Part shown: positions 7,123-13,352 of the stretch, in pieces
Layout of the letters: each line of letters begins with the position of its first letter
Numbering within the stretch: position 1 is the first letter of the stretch
DNA from: Candidatus Hebobacteria bacterium
GTDB lineage: Bacteria > Armatimonadota > Hebobacteria > Hebobacterales > Hebobacteraceae
Assembly (NCBI GenBank): GCA_029821235.1
Contig: JALGTT010000023.1
Location: 1-16,491, forward strand
DNA length: 16,491 nt
Direction of reading: 5' to 3'
Translations under genes and position numbers: made by a program
The notes under the pieces: generated by a model
What the model was told of the DNA's origin: nothing
Seen by the model: the letters and a program-made list of their open reading frames with translations, nothing else
Databases searched by the model: none

Positions 7123-7137
7123 GGGGCCGCAGGCCCC
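7123..7137 (+). other. Small GC hairpin at the start of the fliC leader
   Basis: GGGGCC (7123-7128) pairs with GGCCCC (7132-7137) around the loop GCA. If the sigma-28 promoter just upstream is real, this hairpin would be almost at the 5' end of the fliC mRNA and could protect it from decay. As a csrA terminator it is weak because no T-run follows. Confidence 0.45.
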
Positions 7138-7172
7138 TTCGCCGGGAGCGAAACATCTGTCGAGGCGGGATG

Positions 7173-7199
7173 GCCGTCTGACGTCGCATGGAAGACGGC
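7173..7199 (+). other. Leader hairpin with GGA in its loop, possible CsrA site
   Basis: GCCGTCT (7173-7179) pairs with AGACGGC (7193-7199) around a 13-base loop that contains ATGGA (7188-7192). CsrA prefers GGA exposed in a hairpin loop, and csrA is the gene just upstream. The loop also contains the short palindrome GACGTC. Confidence 0.4.
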
Positions 7200-7220
7200 G
7201 GGCGGCCATCACAGCCACAG

Positions 7221-7241
7221 AAAGGAGGGAGGGCACAGGAT
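7221..7241 (+). promoter_or_regulatory. Purine-rich GGA cluster in the fliC leader, possible CsrA sites
   Basis: The stretch holds three GGA motifs in 20 bases (GGAGGGAGGG followed by CACAGGAT). It looks like a strong ribosome binding site, but no ATG, GTG or TTG follows at a usable distance. Multiple closely spaced GGA motifs before flagellin fit bridging binding by a CsrA dimer. Confidence 0.35.
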
Positions 7242-7326
7242 ACACCGCACACACGTCTCCGCTCGGCGCGGCCTGTGACCGCCGGCGGGAAGTCGCAAAG
7301 CAGTACCCACACGGCAGGAAGCCGGA

Positions 7327-7353
7327 CCTGGCCCATCACCGGGCCGGGTGATG
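7327..7353 (+). promoter_or_regulatory. Two mutually exclusive hairpins beside the fliC ribosome binding site
   Basis: Hairpin A pairs CCTGGCCC (7327-7334) with GGGCCGGG (7341-7348), 8 bp with one G-U pair, loop ATCACC. Hairpin B pairs CATCACC (7334-7340) with GGTGATG (7347-7353), 7 perfect pairs, loop GGGCCG. Each uses the loop of the other, so only one can form at a time. Hairpin B ends 3 bases before the Shine-Dalgarno sequence at 7357. This is a possible translational switch; no ligand or protein is known. Confidence 0.4.
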
Positions 7354-7356
7354 CTC

Positions 7357-7364
7357 AAGGAGGA
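7357..7364 (+). promoter_or_regulatory. Strong fliC ribosome binding site with two GGA motifs
   Basis: AAGGAGGA lies 8 bases before the fliC ATG at 7373. It contains two overlapping GGA triplets, so CsrA binding here would directly block ribosome loading, as described for the flagellin leader of Bacillus subtilis. The out-of-frame ATG at 7365 touches the site and is too close to be a start. Confidence 0.75.
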
Positions 7365-7372
7365 ATGCACCG

Positions 7373-8791
7373 ATGGGACTTCGCATCAATCTCAACACCG
7401 CGGCGTTGAACGCCCACCGTTGGTTGGGCGTCAACGACACGTCCCTCAGCAAGTCCATCGAGCGCCTGTCATCGGGATTCCGCATCAACATCGCAGCGGA
7501 TGACCCGGCGGGTCTCGTGATTTCCGAGGGGCTTCGCGCCCAGGCGCAGAGCCTGGGGCAGGCGATGTCGAACACATCGCACGCAATCAATCTGATCAAG
7601 ACCGCTGAGGGAGCCATGCAGGAGATCCACAACCTCCTGCGCTCCATGCGCGATCTGGCGGTCCACGCCGCCAACGTGGGCGCCAACGAGACGGCGGCCA
7701 TCGCCGCGGATCAAGCGCAGATCGAGTCGGCGATTGCGTCTCTGGACCGCATCTCCGCCCAGACGCAGTTCGGCACCAAGAAACTGCTGGACGGCACCGC
7801 CGGCATCATGGGCCAGATCACCGGAACCACCGGAGCCGCGGCGGGGACCTTCGTCTCCGGCACCGCGAACACCAAGGCCGGCACCTACACCATCACCATT
7901 GACCAGGCAGCCACCAAGACCAATCTGGTCGGTGCGGGCGCGGTGGCCGGCACCTATGACGCCGGCGTGCTGAAGCTGAACGGAATCAGCATCGACATCG
8001 CAGCCAACAGCACCGCCGCGGAGGTGGCCGCCGCCATCAACGCCAAGTCGTCCCAGAGCGGCGTCACCGCCACCCAGGCCGCGGGTGTGCTCACTCTCAC
8101 CCAGACCAACTATGGCTCTGGCTACAACATCGACACCACCGGCAGCACCGTTGACTTGACCGCCACCGGCTTGAACCTCAGCGGCGGCACGCTCACCCAG
8201 GGAGTCAACGTCAAAGCCCACACCAACGAGTACGCGACCGCCGTGGAAGGCGTGGGCCAGCTCTGGACCAGCGCCGGCGGATACGACAGCTCCGGCCTGA
8301 GCATGTTGATCACCGGCGGCGCGGCCAATGACACGTTGACAGTCTCGGTGACTGCGGGCACGCTGGTCTTCCAGATCGGCGCCAACTCCGGACAGACGGT
8401 GTCGGCGGCGCTCCAGAGCACCGCGGCCAGCCTGTTGGGCGTGGGAGCCTCCGGCCTGAGCGCGGGAGGGGCCCAGAACGTGGCGGAGATAGACGTGACC
8501 ACCTCCACCGGGGCCAATGACGCCATCCTGCTGCTCGACCAGGCGATCTCCCAGATCTCCACTCAGCGGGCCTCTCTGGGCGCGCTGCAGAGGAACTCCC
8601 TGGAGAGCGCGATGAGTTCCCTGGCCGTCGCCAAGGAGAACGTGCTCGCCTCGGAGAGCAGCATCAGAGACACCGACATGGCCGCGGAGATCGTGTCCTT
8701 CACCAAGTACCAGATCCTCCTGCAGGCCGGTTCCGCCATGTTGACTCAGGCGAACCAGGCGCCGCAGACGATCCTGCAAATGCTGCGGTAG
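7373..8791 (+). CDS. fliC: Flagellin FliC
   Basis: This is the filament subunit, 472 residues. The N-terminal D0/D1 domain (about 1-140) has ERLSSGFRINIAADDPAGLV, AINLIKTAEGAMQEIHNLL and RISAQTQFGTKKLLDGTAG. The C-terminal D1/D0 domain begins with FQIGANSGQT (about 333) and ends IRDTDMAAEIVSFTKYQILL followed by QAGSAMLTQANQAPQTILQM. Residues about 155-330 form the surface-exposed insert, rich in Thr, Gly and Ala. It contains a flagellin-IN-like segment (VLKLNGISIDIAANSTAAEV, then AAAINAKSSQSGVTATQ) that resembles part of FliD encoded nearby. The ATG follows a strong Shine-Dalgarno. Expression is probably set by sigma-28 and by FliW-CsrA through the long leader. FliS, encoded downstream, should be its chaperone. 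Confidence 0.97.
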   Translation: MGLRINLNTAALNAHRWLGVNDTSLSKSIERLSSGFRINIAADDPAGLVISEGLRAQAQSLGQAMSNTSHAINLIKTAEGAMQEIHNLLRSMRDLAVHAANVGANETAAIAADQAQIESAIASLDRISAQTQFGTKKLLDGTAGIMGQITGTTGAAAGTFVSGTANTKAGTYTITIDQAATKTNLVGAGAVAGTYDAGVLKLNGISIDIAANSTAAEVAAAINAKSSQSGVTATQAAGVLTLTQTNYGSGYNIDTTGSTVDLTATGLNLSGGTLTQGVNVKAHTNEYATAVEGVGQLWTSAGGYDSSGLSMLITGGAANDTLTVSVTAGTLVFQIGANSGQTVSAALQSTAASLLGVGASGLSAGGAQNVAEIDVTTSTGANDAILLLDQAISQISTQRASLGALQRNSLESAMSSLAVAKENVLASESSIRDTDMAAEIVSFTKYQILLQAGSAMLTQANQAPQTILQMLR

Positions 8792-8834
8792 GCTCCTCCG
8801 GCCGCATGAGACCAGAGAACATGGTCTGACTGGC

Positions 8835-8871
8835 GTGGTTGGGCCCAGCGCTCACCGCCGGGCCCGACCAC
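8835..8871 (+). terminator. Strong hairpin after fliC, possible terminator or mRNA stabiliser
   Basis: GTGGTTGGGCCC (8835-8846) pairs over 12 bp, with one G-U, with GGGCCCGACCAC (8860-8871); the loop is 13 bases. It starts 43 bases after the fliC stop. A smaller 6-bp hairpin (AGACCA 8809-8814 with TGGTCT 8822-8827) precedes it. There is no T-tract, so partial termination or protection of abundant fliC mRNA from 3' decay is more likely than a classical terminator. CCGATA at 8873-8878 resembles a sigma-28 -10 element but lacks a TAAA at the right distance. Confidence 0.55.
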
Positions 8872-8902
8872 CCCGATACCCCGCGGAGCGAGGTGAGCAA
8901 GC

Positions 8903-9262
8903 ATGAGACCCCTGGAACCCCTCTCATCCTATCTCCCGGCGCTCCCCACGCCGGGGAGGCGCGGGCCGGAGCCGGGCCCTTCGCCCGGAGCGGCGGTCCC
9001 CTCTGGCGCCGCGGCCTCTGGCTCACCTGCCGTCGCCCAGGATACCTCTCCCCCGGCCACACCTGGGCGACGGCCCGCCGGGGTGGCGCAGCAGCCGCTC
9101 TCCGCTTCCTTCCGGTTCGACGAGGAACTGCGGCAGGTGATCATCACTCTGGTGCAGCCCGAGACCGGCCAGGTGGTGCGTCAAGTGCCTCCTGACAAGG
9201 TCCTCAGCTTGATCGCGAATCTGCAGGAGGCGGCAAAGCGCGCGCTGGACCGGCAGGCCTGA
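8903..9262 (+). CDS. flaG: FlaG family flagellar protein
   Basis: FlaG proteins are small and often encoded next to fliC and fliD; loss affects filament length in some species, but the mechanism is not settled. The product has 119 residues. The conserved part is C-terminal (about residues 68-115): LSASFRFDEELRQVIITLVQ, then PETGQVVRQVPPDKVLSLIA, matching the family pattern 'f..de....vv.v.d..TgevIRqIPpee.l'. The N-terminal half is Pro/Ala/Gly/Ser-rich and probably disordered. The ATG at 8903 has GAGGTGAG 5 bases upstream. It sits between fliC and fliD, the usual place for this family. Confidence 0.9.
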   Translation: MRPLEPLSSYLPALPTPGRRGPEPGPSPGAAVPSGAAASGSPAVAQDTSPPATPGRRPAGVAQQPLSASFRFDEELRQVIITLVQPETGQVVRQVPPDKVLSLIANLQEAAKRALDRQA

Positions 9263-9318
9263 ACCGGACGCGCACGCGATATCTCATCTGCTTCGTCACC
9301 AACGCTTGGAGAACGAAT

Positions 9319-11283
9319 ATGAGCGCAACAGCATCCATCGGAGGTCTCATCTCCGGGATCGACACGAACAGCATTCTCGACCAGTTGTCACAGGCCGCGG
9401 AGGCGCCGATCCGCAGGCTGGAGGCGAGGAAGGCCGAACTCCAGGACAAACTCGTCGCCTGGTCTCAGTTGGAGGCCTCCCTGTTGAGTTTTCGCACGAC
9501 CGCCTCGCAGCTGGCCGAGCCGAGCACATTCGACGCCAAGACGGCGGCGGCGAGCAGAAGCGACCTGGTTTCAGTGTCCGCCTCGTCCAGCGCGGTGGCG
9601 GGCACCTACACTTTCACCGTCCAGCAACTCGCCCAGACCCACCAGATGATCTCCGCGGGTGCGGCCGACACCAGCGAGACGGAGTTCTCGGAGGGAACGG
9701 TCTCCATCTCCGTCGGCGGGGAGGATCCGCTGGTGATTGAGACCCAGGGCCTGACCTTGACCGAGTTGCGGGATGCCATCAATTCCGCCGGGGCGGGAGT
9801 GACGGCGGCGATCATCAACGATGGAGGGGAATCGAGTCCCTATCATCTGATCCTCAGCTCCGAGACGAGCGGTCTGGCGGGCGAGATGACCGTTACCACC
9901 ACCGGCGGCGCACCGGCCTTCAGTGAACTGCAGGCCGCGCAGGACGCGGAACTGGTTCTCGGGTCCGGGGCGGGGGCCGTCACCATCCAGAGCGGATCGA
10001 ATACGGTGACCGAGGCCATCCCCGGGCTGACCATCGAGTTGCTCAAGGCCGACAGCGGAGCGCCGGTGTCGGTGACGGTGGCGCGCGATACCGCCGGAAT
10101 CCAATCACAGGTCGAGGATTTCGTCGAGGCCTACAACGACCTGGTCTCCTTCTTCACAGAGCAATTCGACTACAACCCGGATACCAACGTCTCGGGCACA
10201 TTGTTCGCCGACTACCGGCTGCAATCGCTCCAGGAGGAACTGGCGGCGGCGATCACCTCAGAGGTCGTCGGCGTCGGCGCCGGTCCGCGCGCCCTCTCCG
10301 ATGTCGGCGTGCGCACTCTGTCCACCGGGGAGCTCAGTGTGGACAGCGCCGCGCTCTCCGCCGCCCTGCTCCAGGATCCGGACCAGGTGGCGAGAGTGTT
10401 AGCCGCGGTGGGGACGGCCGACGACCCGGAGGTCACCTATCTCACCTCCACCGAGCACACGCGTCCCTCCGGCAGCACCGGCTGGACGGTGGACATCACT
10501 CAGGCGGCCACCCGGGCGCGGGTGACCGCCGGGGTGGCACAGACCGGGGTGCTTGCCGCGGATGAGACGCTCACCATCCAGGGGGTGGCCATCAGCCTCA
10601 CCGCGGGCATGACGCAAGCGGAGGTGATCGAGGAAATCAACGCGCACCAGTCCGAAACCGGGGTCACCGCGCGCGCCACCGACGCCAACGGAGAGGGGGC
10701 AGGCAACTACCTCACCCTGGAGCGGGAGGCCTACGGGTCGGCCTATCACATCACCGCGGTTTCCACCGTCTCCAATCAGGGCGGGGTGGAGACCAGCGGC
10801 CTGGGCAATGTGGAGGTGACCGATGCCCAGCCCAGCGGCGAATCGGGCACCGGCACGGGCGCGGAGGGGCTGGATGTGGCCGGCACCATCGGAGGCTGGG
10901 AGGCGACCGGGCAGGGACGGATTCTCACCGGCTCGGAGGGGGACGCGCAGGGCCTGGCGTTGATGGTGACGGCCGACGCGGCGGGCGAGTACGGGAAGGT
11001 GGTCTTCACCGTGGGGGCGGCGCAAGCCGCGTTCAGGGCGGCCCTCTCGGCCACCGATCTCACCACCGGCACCATCACCAGCGCGCAGGCCGCCATCAAC
11101 GATTCGATCAGCGACGCGGACGAGGAAATCGCGCGGCTCCAGGCGACGATAGCCGCCGAGCAGGAGCGGATTCGCTCCGCCTTCATGCGGATGGAGGAGG
11201 CTCTCGGCCGGCTTCAGAACCAGAGCCAATTCCTCTCCCGCTACATCGGGCAGATGCAGACCGGCGCGGCCGCGAAGGAGTAG
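9319..11283 (+). CDS. fliD: Flagellar filament cap protein FliD (hook-associated protein 2)
   Basis: FliD forms the oligomeric cap that guides flagellin folding at the filament tip. The product has 654 residues, longer than enteric FliD (about 470). The N-terminal domain starts IGGLISGIDTNSILDQLSQA, with helical 'APIRRLEARKAELQDKL'. The middle (95-260) is the beta-rich D2/D3 region, and ELSVDSAALSAALLQDPDQV (338-357) is the usual FliD_C motif. The C-terminal coiled coil (590-645) ends ALGRLQNQSQFLSRYIGQM. Between about 370 and 570 there is an extra block with a flagellin-IN-like segment (ETLTIQGVAISLTAGMTQAE) and a GQGRILTGSEGDAQGLALMV stretch; both have counterparts in the FliC insert. TTGGAGAACG precedes the ATG. 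The stop is 3 bases before fliS. Confidence 0.96.
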   Translation: MSATASIGGLISGIDTNSILDQLSQAAEAPIRRLEARKAELQDKLVAWSQLEASLLSFRTTASQLAEPSTFDAKTAAASRSDLVSVSASSSAVAGTYTFTVQQLAQTHQMISAGAADTSETEFSEGTVSISVGGEDPLVIETQGLTLTELRDAINSAGAGVTAAIINDGGESSPYHLILSSETSGLAGEMTVTTTGGAPAFSELQAAQDAELVLGSGAGAVTIQSGSNTVTEAIPGLTIELLKADSGAPVSVTVARDTAGIQSQVEDFVEAYNDLVSFFTEQFDYNPDTNVSGTLFADYRLQSLQEELAAAITSEVVGVGAGPRALSDVGVRTLSTGELSVDSAALSAALLQDPDQVARVLAAVGTADDPEVTYLTSTEHTRPSGSTGWTVDITQAATRARVTAGVAQTGVLAADETLTIQGVAISLTAGMTQAEVIEEINAHQSETGVTARATDANGEGAGNYLTLEREAYGSAYHITAVSTVSNQGGVETSGLGNVEVTDAQPSGESGTGTGAEGLDVAGTIGGWEATGQGRILTGSEGDAQGLALMVTADAAGEYGKVVFTVGAAQAAFRAALSATDLTTGTITSAQAAINDSISDADEEIARLQATIAAEQERIRSAFMRMEEALGRLQNQSQFLSRYIGQMQTGAAAKE

Positions 11284-11286
11284 CGA

Positions 11287-11706
11287 ATGCTCGACAGGCG
11301 GGGACACTCATCACATTACCTGGAGCAGCAGGTCCTCACCGCGGGACGAGAACACCTGCTCTTGCTCACCTACGACGGCGTGCTGCGCTTCGTGGCCAGA
11401 GCGCGCCGCGGCCTGAAGGAGAAGGATTTCCATGAGAAGCACATCGGCGTCAGCAAGGCGCAGGCGCTCCTGATCGAACTGCGCCGCACGCTGGACTTCT
11501 CGGCCTCTCCCGCCCTCGCCAACAATCTGGCGCGCGTGTACACCTTCCTGATAGAGCAACTGGCGCGGGCGGACGCGGAGGACGACGACAAGACGTTGGA
11601 ACAGGTGGCGAATCTGGTGGGCGAGCTGCGCACCGCCTGGGGCGAGGCCGCCCGGCAGTGCCAGCAGCAGGAGCAACATACCAAGGAGGAAGAACCACAG
11701 CCATGA
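11287..11706 (+). CDS. fliS: Flagellin-specific export chaperone FliS
   Basis: FliS binds the C terminus of newly made flagellin in the cytoplasm and prevents premature polymerisation. The product has 139 residues, normal length. Hallmarks are YLEQQVLTAGREHLLLLTYD-GVLRFVARARRGLKEKD at the N terminus, KAQALLIELRRTLDFSASPA in the middle and NNLARVYTFLIEQLARADAE near the C terminus. The last 15 residues are a Gln/Glu-rich tail. The ATG follows AAGGAG, which overlaps the end of fliD, and the TGA stop overlaps the next gene as ATGA. In several species FliS also interacts with FliW, which is encoded upstream. Confidence 0.95.
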   Translation: MLDRRGHSSHYLEQQVLTAGREHLLLLTYDGVLRFVARARRGLKEKDFHEKHIGVSKAQALLIELRRTLDFSASPALANNLARVYTFLIEQLARADAEDDDKTLEQVANLVGELRTAWGEAARQCQQQEQHTKEEEPQP

Positions 11707-12146
11707 CTGGAGCAGAGGGAGGGCGAAGCCCCGCCGGAAGGTGTCGAGGTCGGCTCGAGGGGGCGATCGCGGCCCTGCGCGAGCACACGTTGAACTGGCC
11801 GGAGTCGCCACCTGGGGCGCCGGTGTCCTCGGCGCGCGACGTATGCAAGCGATGGGAGCAGTGGTTGGAGCGGCGCGAACGGCTGCTGAATGTGCTGGCC
11901 GAGTGTCCATGGGATGGTCCGGAGGGGAAGGGGGATTCGATTCTCGACGCCTTCCACGCGCTGCTGGAAGCGGAGGAGCGCGCTCGGAGAGCGCTGGTGG
12001 CGCAACTGACCCTTCTCAGGCGGGAGTTGTTCCGCCGCACCCGCGCCGCGCGCGCCCGGGCCGGCTATCTTGGGCCGGGCAGGCCGCGCCGGACCTCTGC
12101 TTCCCGTGCCCGGAGCGCTCAGGGGCGGGTCAACCGCAAGGGGTGA
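11703..12146 (+). CDS. FliT-like putative flagellar chaperone
   Basis: The product has 147 residues and is helical and strongly basic at the C terminus. The order of features fits FliT: an N-terminal helix (LEGAIAALREHTLNW), a short 'ARDVCKRWEQWLERRERLLN' helix, then a long helix ILDAFHALLEAEERARRALV-AQLTLLRRELFRRTRAARA ending with GYL, like the 'l.k.rk...aY' end of FliT. Sequence conservation in FliT is low, so the symbol is left empty. FliT is a chaperone for FliD and usually follows fliS, as here. The last 35 residues (Arg/Ser/Gly-rich) are an unusual basic tail. The ATG overlaps the fliS stop; AAGGAGGA lies 12 bases upstream, a slightly long spacing. It converges with a minus-strand gene 6 bases beyond. 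Confidence 0.6.
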   Translation: MTGAEGGRSPAGRCRGRLEGAIAALREHTLNWPESPPGAPVSSARDVCKRWEQWLERRERLLNVLAECPWDGPEGKGDSILDAFHALLEAEERARRALVAQLTLLRRELFRRTRAARARAGYLGPGRPRRTSASRARSAQGRVNRKG

Positions 12147-12152
12147 TCCCGC

Positions 12153-12395
12153 TCAGGCGCGGGCATCCAGATGGTGAGCCTCCTCCGTTTCCTCCTGCCG
12201 CTCCTGCGATTCCGCCGCGGCCTTCGGCTCTTCCTCGCGCTCTCGTTCGCGTTCCCCATCGGTTGAGCCGTCCCACCGATCGGGAGACGAGTTCTCGGGA
12301 GTCTTCCCCTCGTGGGGACGCCGGGAGCGGGCCGCGCCCTCTCGCGCGGGCGGGGGAGGGGGCTTCACGGAGGCGACATCGTCCACTCTCATCAT
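12153..12395 (-). CDS. Small charged protein of unknown function, downstream of the sigma-28 gene
   Basis: I do not recognise this 80-residue protein. It is hydrophilic and probably disordered: a short start (MMRVDDVASVK), a run of five prolines at about residues 12-16, a basic middle, then a highly charged segment DGEREREREEEPKAAAESQE and a His-containing end. Three things suggest it is real. AGGAGG on the minus strand lies 2 bases before the first ATG and 5 before the second, so the start may be at 12392. Third codon positions are GC-rich as in its neighbours. It also fills the gap between the sigma gene (22 bases upstream) and fliT (6 bases beyond its stop) almost exactly. A role linked to the sigma factor or to flagellar regulation is only a guess from position. 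Confidence 0.6.
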   Translation of the reverse strand: MMRVDDVASVKPPPPPAREGAARSRRPHEGKTPENSSPDRWDGSTDGEREREREEEPKAAAESQERQEETEEAHHLDARA

Positions 12396-12417
12396 CCCCT
12401 CCTCTCGGCGGGAACGG

Positions 12418-13263
12418 CTAGGTTCGTCCCACCACGTGGTCGCTGGTTCCGGCTTGCAATCCCGCGTGCTGGGGTTTCGAGACGGTCTCCGGCCGCGGCG
12501 CGGCAGTCCCGCCGAGCTGGCTCTCGACGTGGGCCCTCATGCGGAGCACCGCCTTGCCGTGGATCTGGCAGACGCGGGATTCGGTGACCCCCAGCACCTG
12601 CCCGATCTCCTTCAGGGTGAGGCCTTCGTGGTAGTAGAGGCTGATGACGGTTCGTTCCGTCTCGGGGAGCGCATCCACCGCCCGCGCCAGCATCTCGCGC
12701 TGCGCGGCGCGGTCGACATGCTCCTCGGGGGTGAGACCATGTTCGTCTGGCACCAGATCCAGCAGGGTGCCGGATTCGTACCCCTGGGAACCCACCAGGT
12801 CATCCAGTGACTGCATCGTCTGGAGCGCCAGATCGTGGGCCAACTCGTCCAATTCGTCCACGGTGATCCCCAGCGCGCCCGCGAGTTCGGCATCCTCCGG
12901 CGGGCGGCTGAGGGCCGCCTCCAGCATGGCATAGGTGTTGGAGAGTTGGGATTCTCTCTGACGCACAGAGCGGGGCACCCAATCCATCTCCCGGAGCATG
13001 TCCATCACCGACCCGCGGATGCGATGATAAGCATAGGTCTCGAACTTGATGCCCCGGTCCGGGTCGAAGCGGTCCACCGCATCGATCAGGCCCACCACCG
13101 CCTGCCCCAGCAAGTCGTCGTAACTCAGGCCCGCGCCGGGGCGGATGTTGAGCCTCTCCACCACATAGCGCGCCAGCGGCGCGTAGGCCTCGATCAGTTT
13201 CCGCCGCAACTCCGGGGTGCGATCACGCCCGTACTCCCGCCAGATTCTCTCCAATTCTCCCAT
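12418..13263 (-). CDS. fliA: RNA polymerase sigma-28 factor for flagellar genes (FliA/WhiG family)
   Basis: This sigma factor directs transcription of late flagellar genes from TAAA-N15-GCCGATAA promoters. The product has 281 residues. Region 2 (about 25-100) contains LSYDDLLGQAVVGLIDAVDR and GIKFETYAYHRIRGSVMDML-REMDWVPRSVRQ, typical of this family. Region 3 is at about 105-150 (EDAELAGALGITVDELDEL), and region 4 at about 195-245 has the helix-turn-helix LTLKEIGQVLGVTESRVCQI. After region 4 there is an extra tail of about 35 residues (from about 247) with no recognised motif; the family is usually about 240-260 long. On its strand the ATG follows GGAGGTG 7 bases upstream. It is downstream of flhA and a small membrane gene. 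FlgM, its expected antagonist, is at 3262-3549. Confidence 0.93.
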   Translation of the reverse strand: MGELERIWREYGRDRTPELRRKLIEAYAPLARYVVERLNIRPGAGLSYDDLLGQAVVGLIDAVDRFDPDRGIKFETYAYHRIRGSVMDMLREMDWVPRSVRQRESQLSNTYAMLEAALSRPPEDAELAGALGITVDELDELAHDLALQTMQSLDDLVGSQGYESGTLLDLVPDEHGLTPEEHVDRAAQREMLARAVDALPETERTVISLYYHEGLTLKEIGQVLGVTESRVCQIHGKAVLRMRAHVESQLGGTAAPRPETVSKPQHAGLQAGTSDHVVGRT

Positions 13264-13296
13264 AGTACCCCACCTCCGTGATTGGGTCCGTCTCTC

Positions 13297-13326
13297 CCCG
13301 CTCGCCTCCGGTGCGGGCCGAGCGGG
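13297..13326 (-). other. Inverted repeat in the gap upstream of the sigma-28 gene
   Basis: CCCGCTCG (13297-13304) pairs perfectly with CGAGCGGG (13319-13326) around a 14-base loop. It lies 34 bases before the sigma ATG in the only sizeable gap (98 bases) of the minus-strand unit. There is no T-tract. It could be an attenuator, an mRNA processing site or a protein-binding site. Confidence 0.4.
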
Positions 13327-13329
13327 ATG

Positions 13330-13352
13330 GTCTGCACATCATCCGTCTGCAC
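13330..13352. repeat. Short direct repeat upstream of the sigma-28 gene
   Basis: GTCTGCAC occurs at 13330-13337 and again at 13345-13352, 15 bases apart start to start. It lies between the small membrane gene and the inverted repeat at 13297-13326. It could be a tandem protein-binding site, but eight bases twice may be chance. Confidence 0.3.

Noticed and set aside
7123..7137. The GGGGCC/GGCCCC hairpin as an intrinsic terminator of csrA
   Set aside because: The stem is short and is followed by TTCGCC, not a T-run.
7188..7409. A plus-strand open frame in the fliC leader that overlaps the fliC start, including the ATG at 7365
   Set aside because: No ribosome binding site fits its ATG at 7188, and the ATG at 7365 directly touches the fliC Shine-Dalgarno. 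The codon pattern is unlike the neighbours. A leader peptide cannot be wholly excluded.
7469..8779. A 436-codon open frame on the minus strand, opposite fliC
   Set aside because: It is a shadow of flagellin; the translation is Gly/Val/Arg-rich without recognisable domains.
8873..8878. CCGATA before flaG as a sigma-28 -10 element
   Set aside because: There is no TAAA-like -35 at 14-16 bases upstream; that place is occupied by the strong hairpin.
11741..12421. A 226-codon plus-strand frame running from fliT past its stop
   Set aside because: It is out of frame with the FliT-like gene, lies opposite the small minus-strand gene, and its product is Arg/Ser/Pro-rich with no family features.
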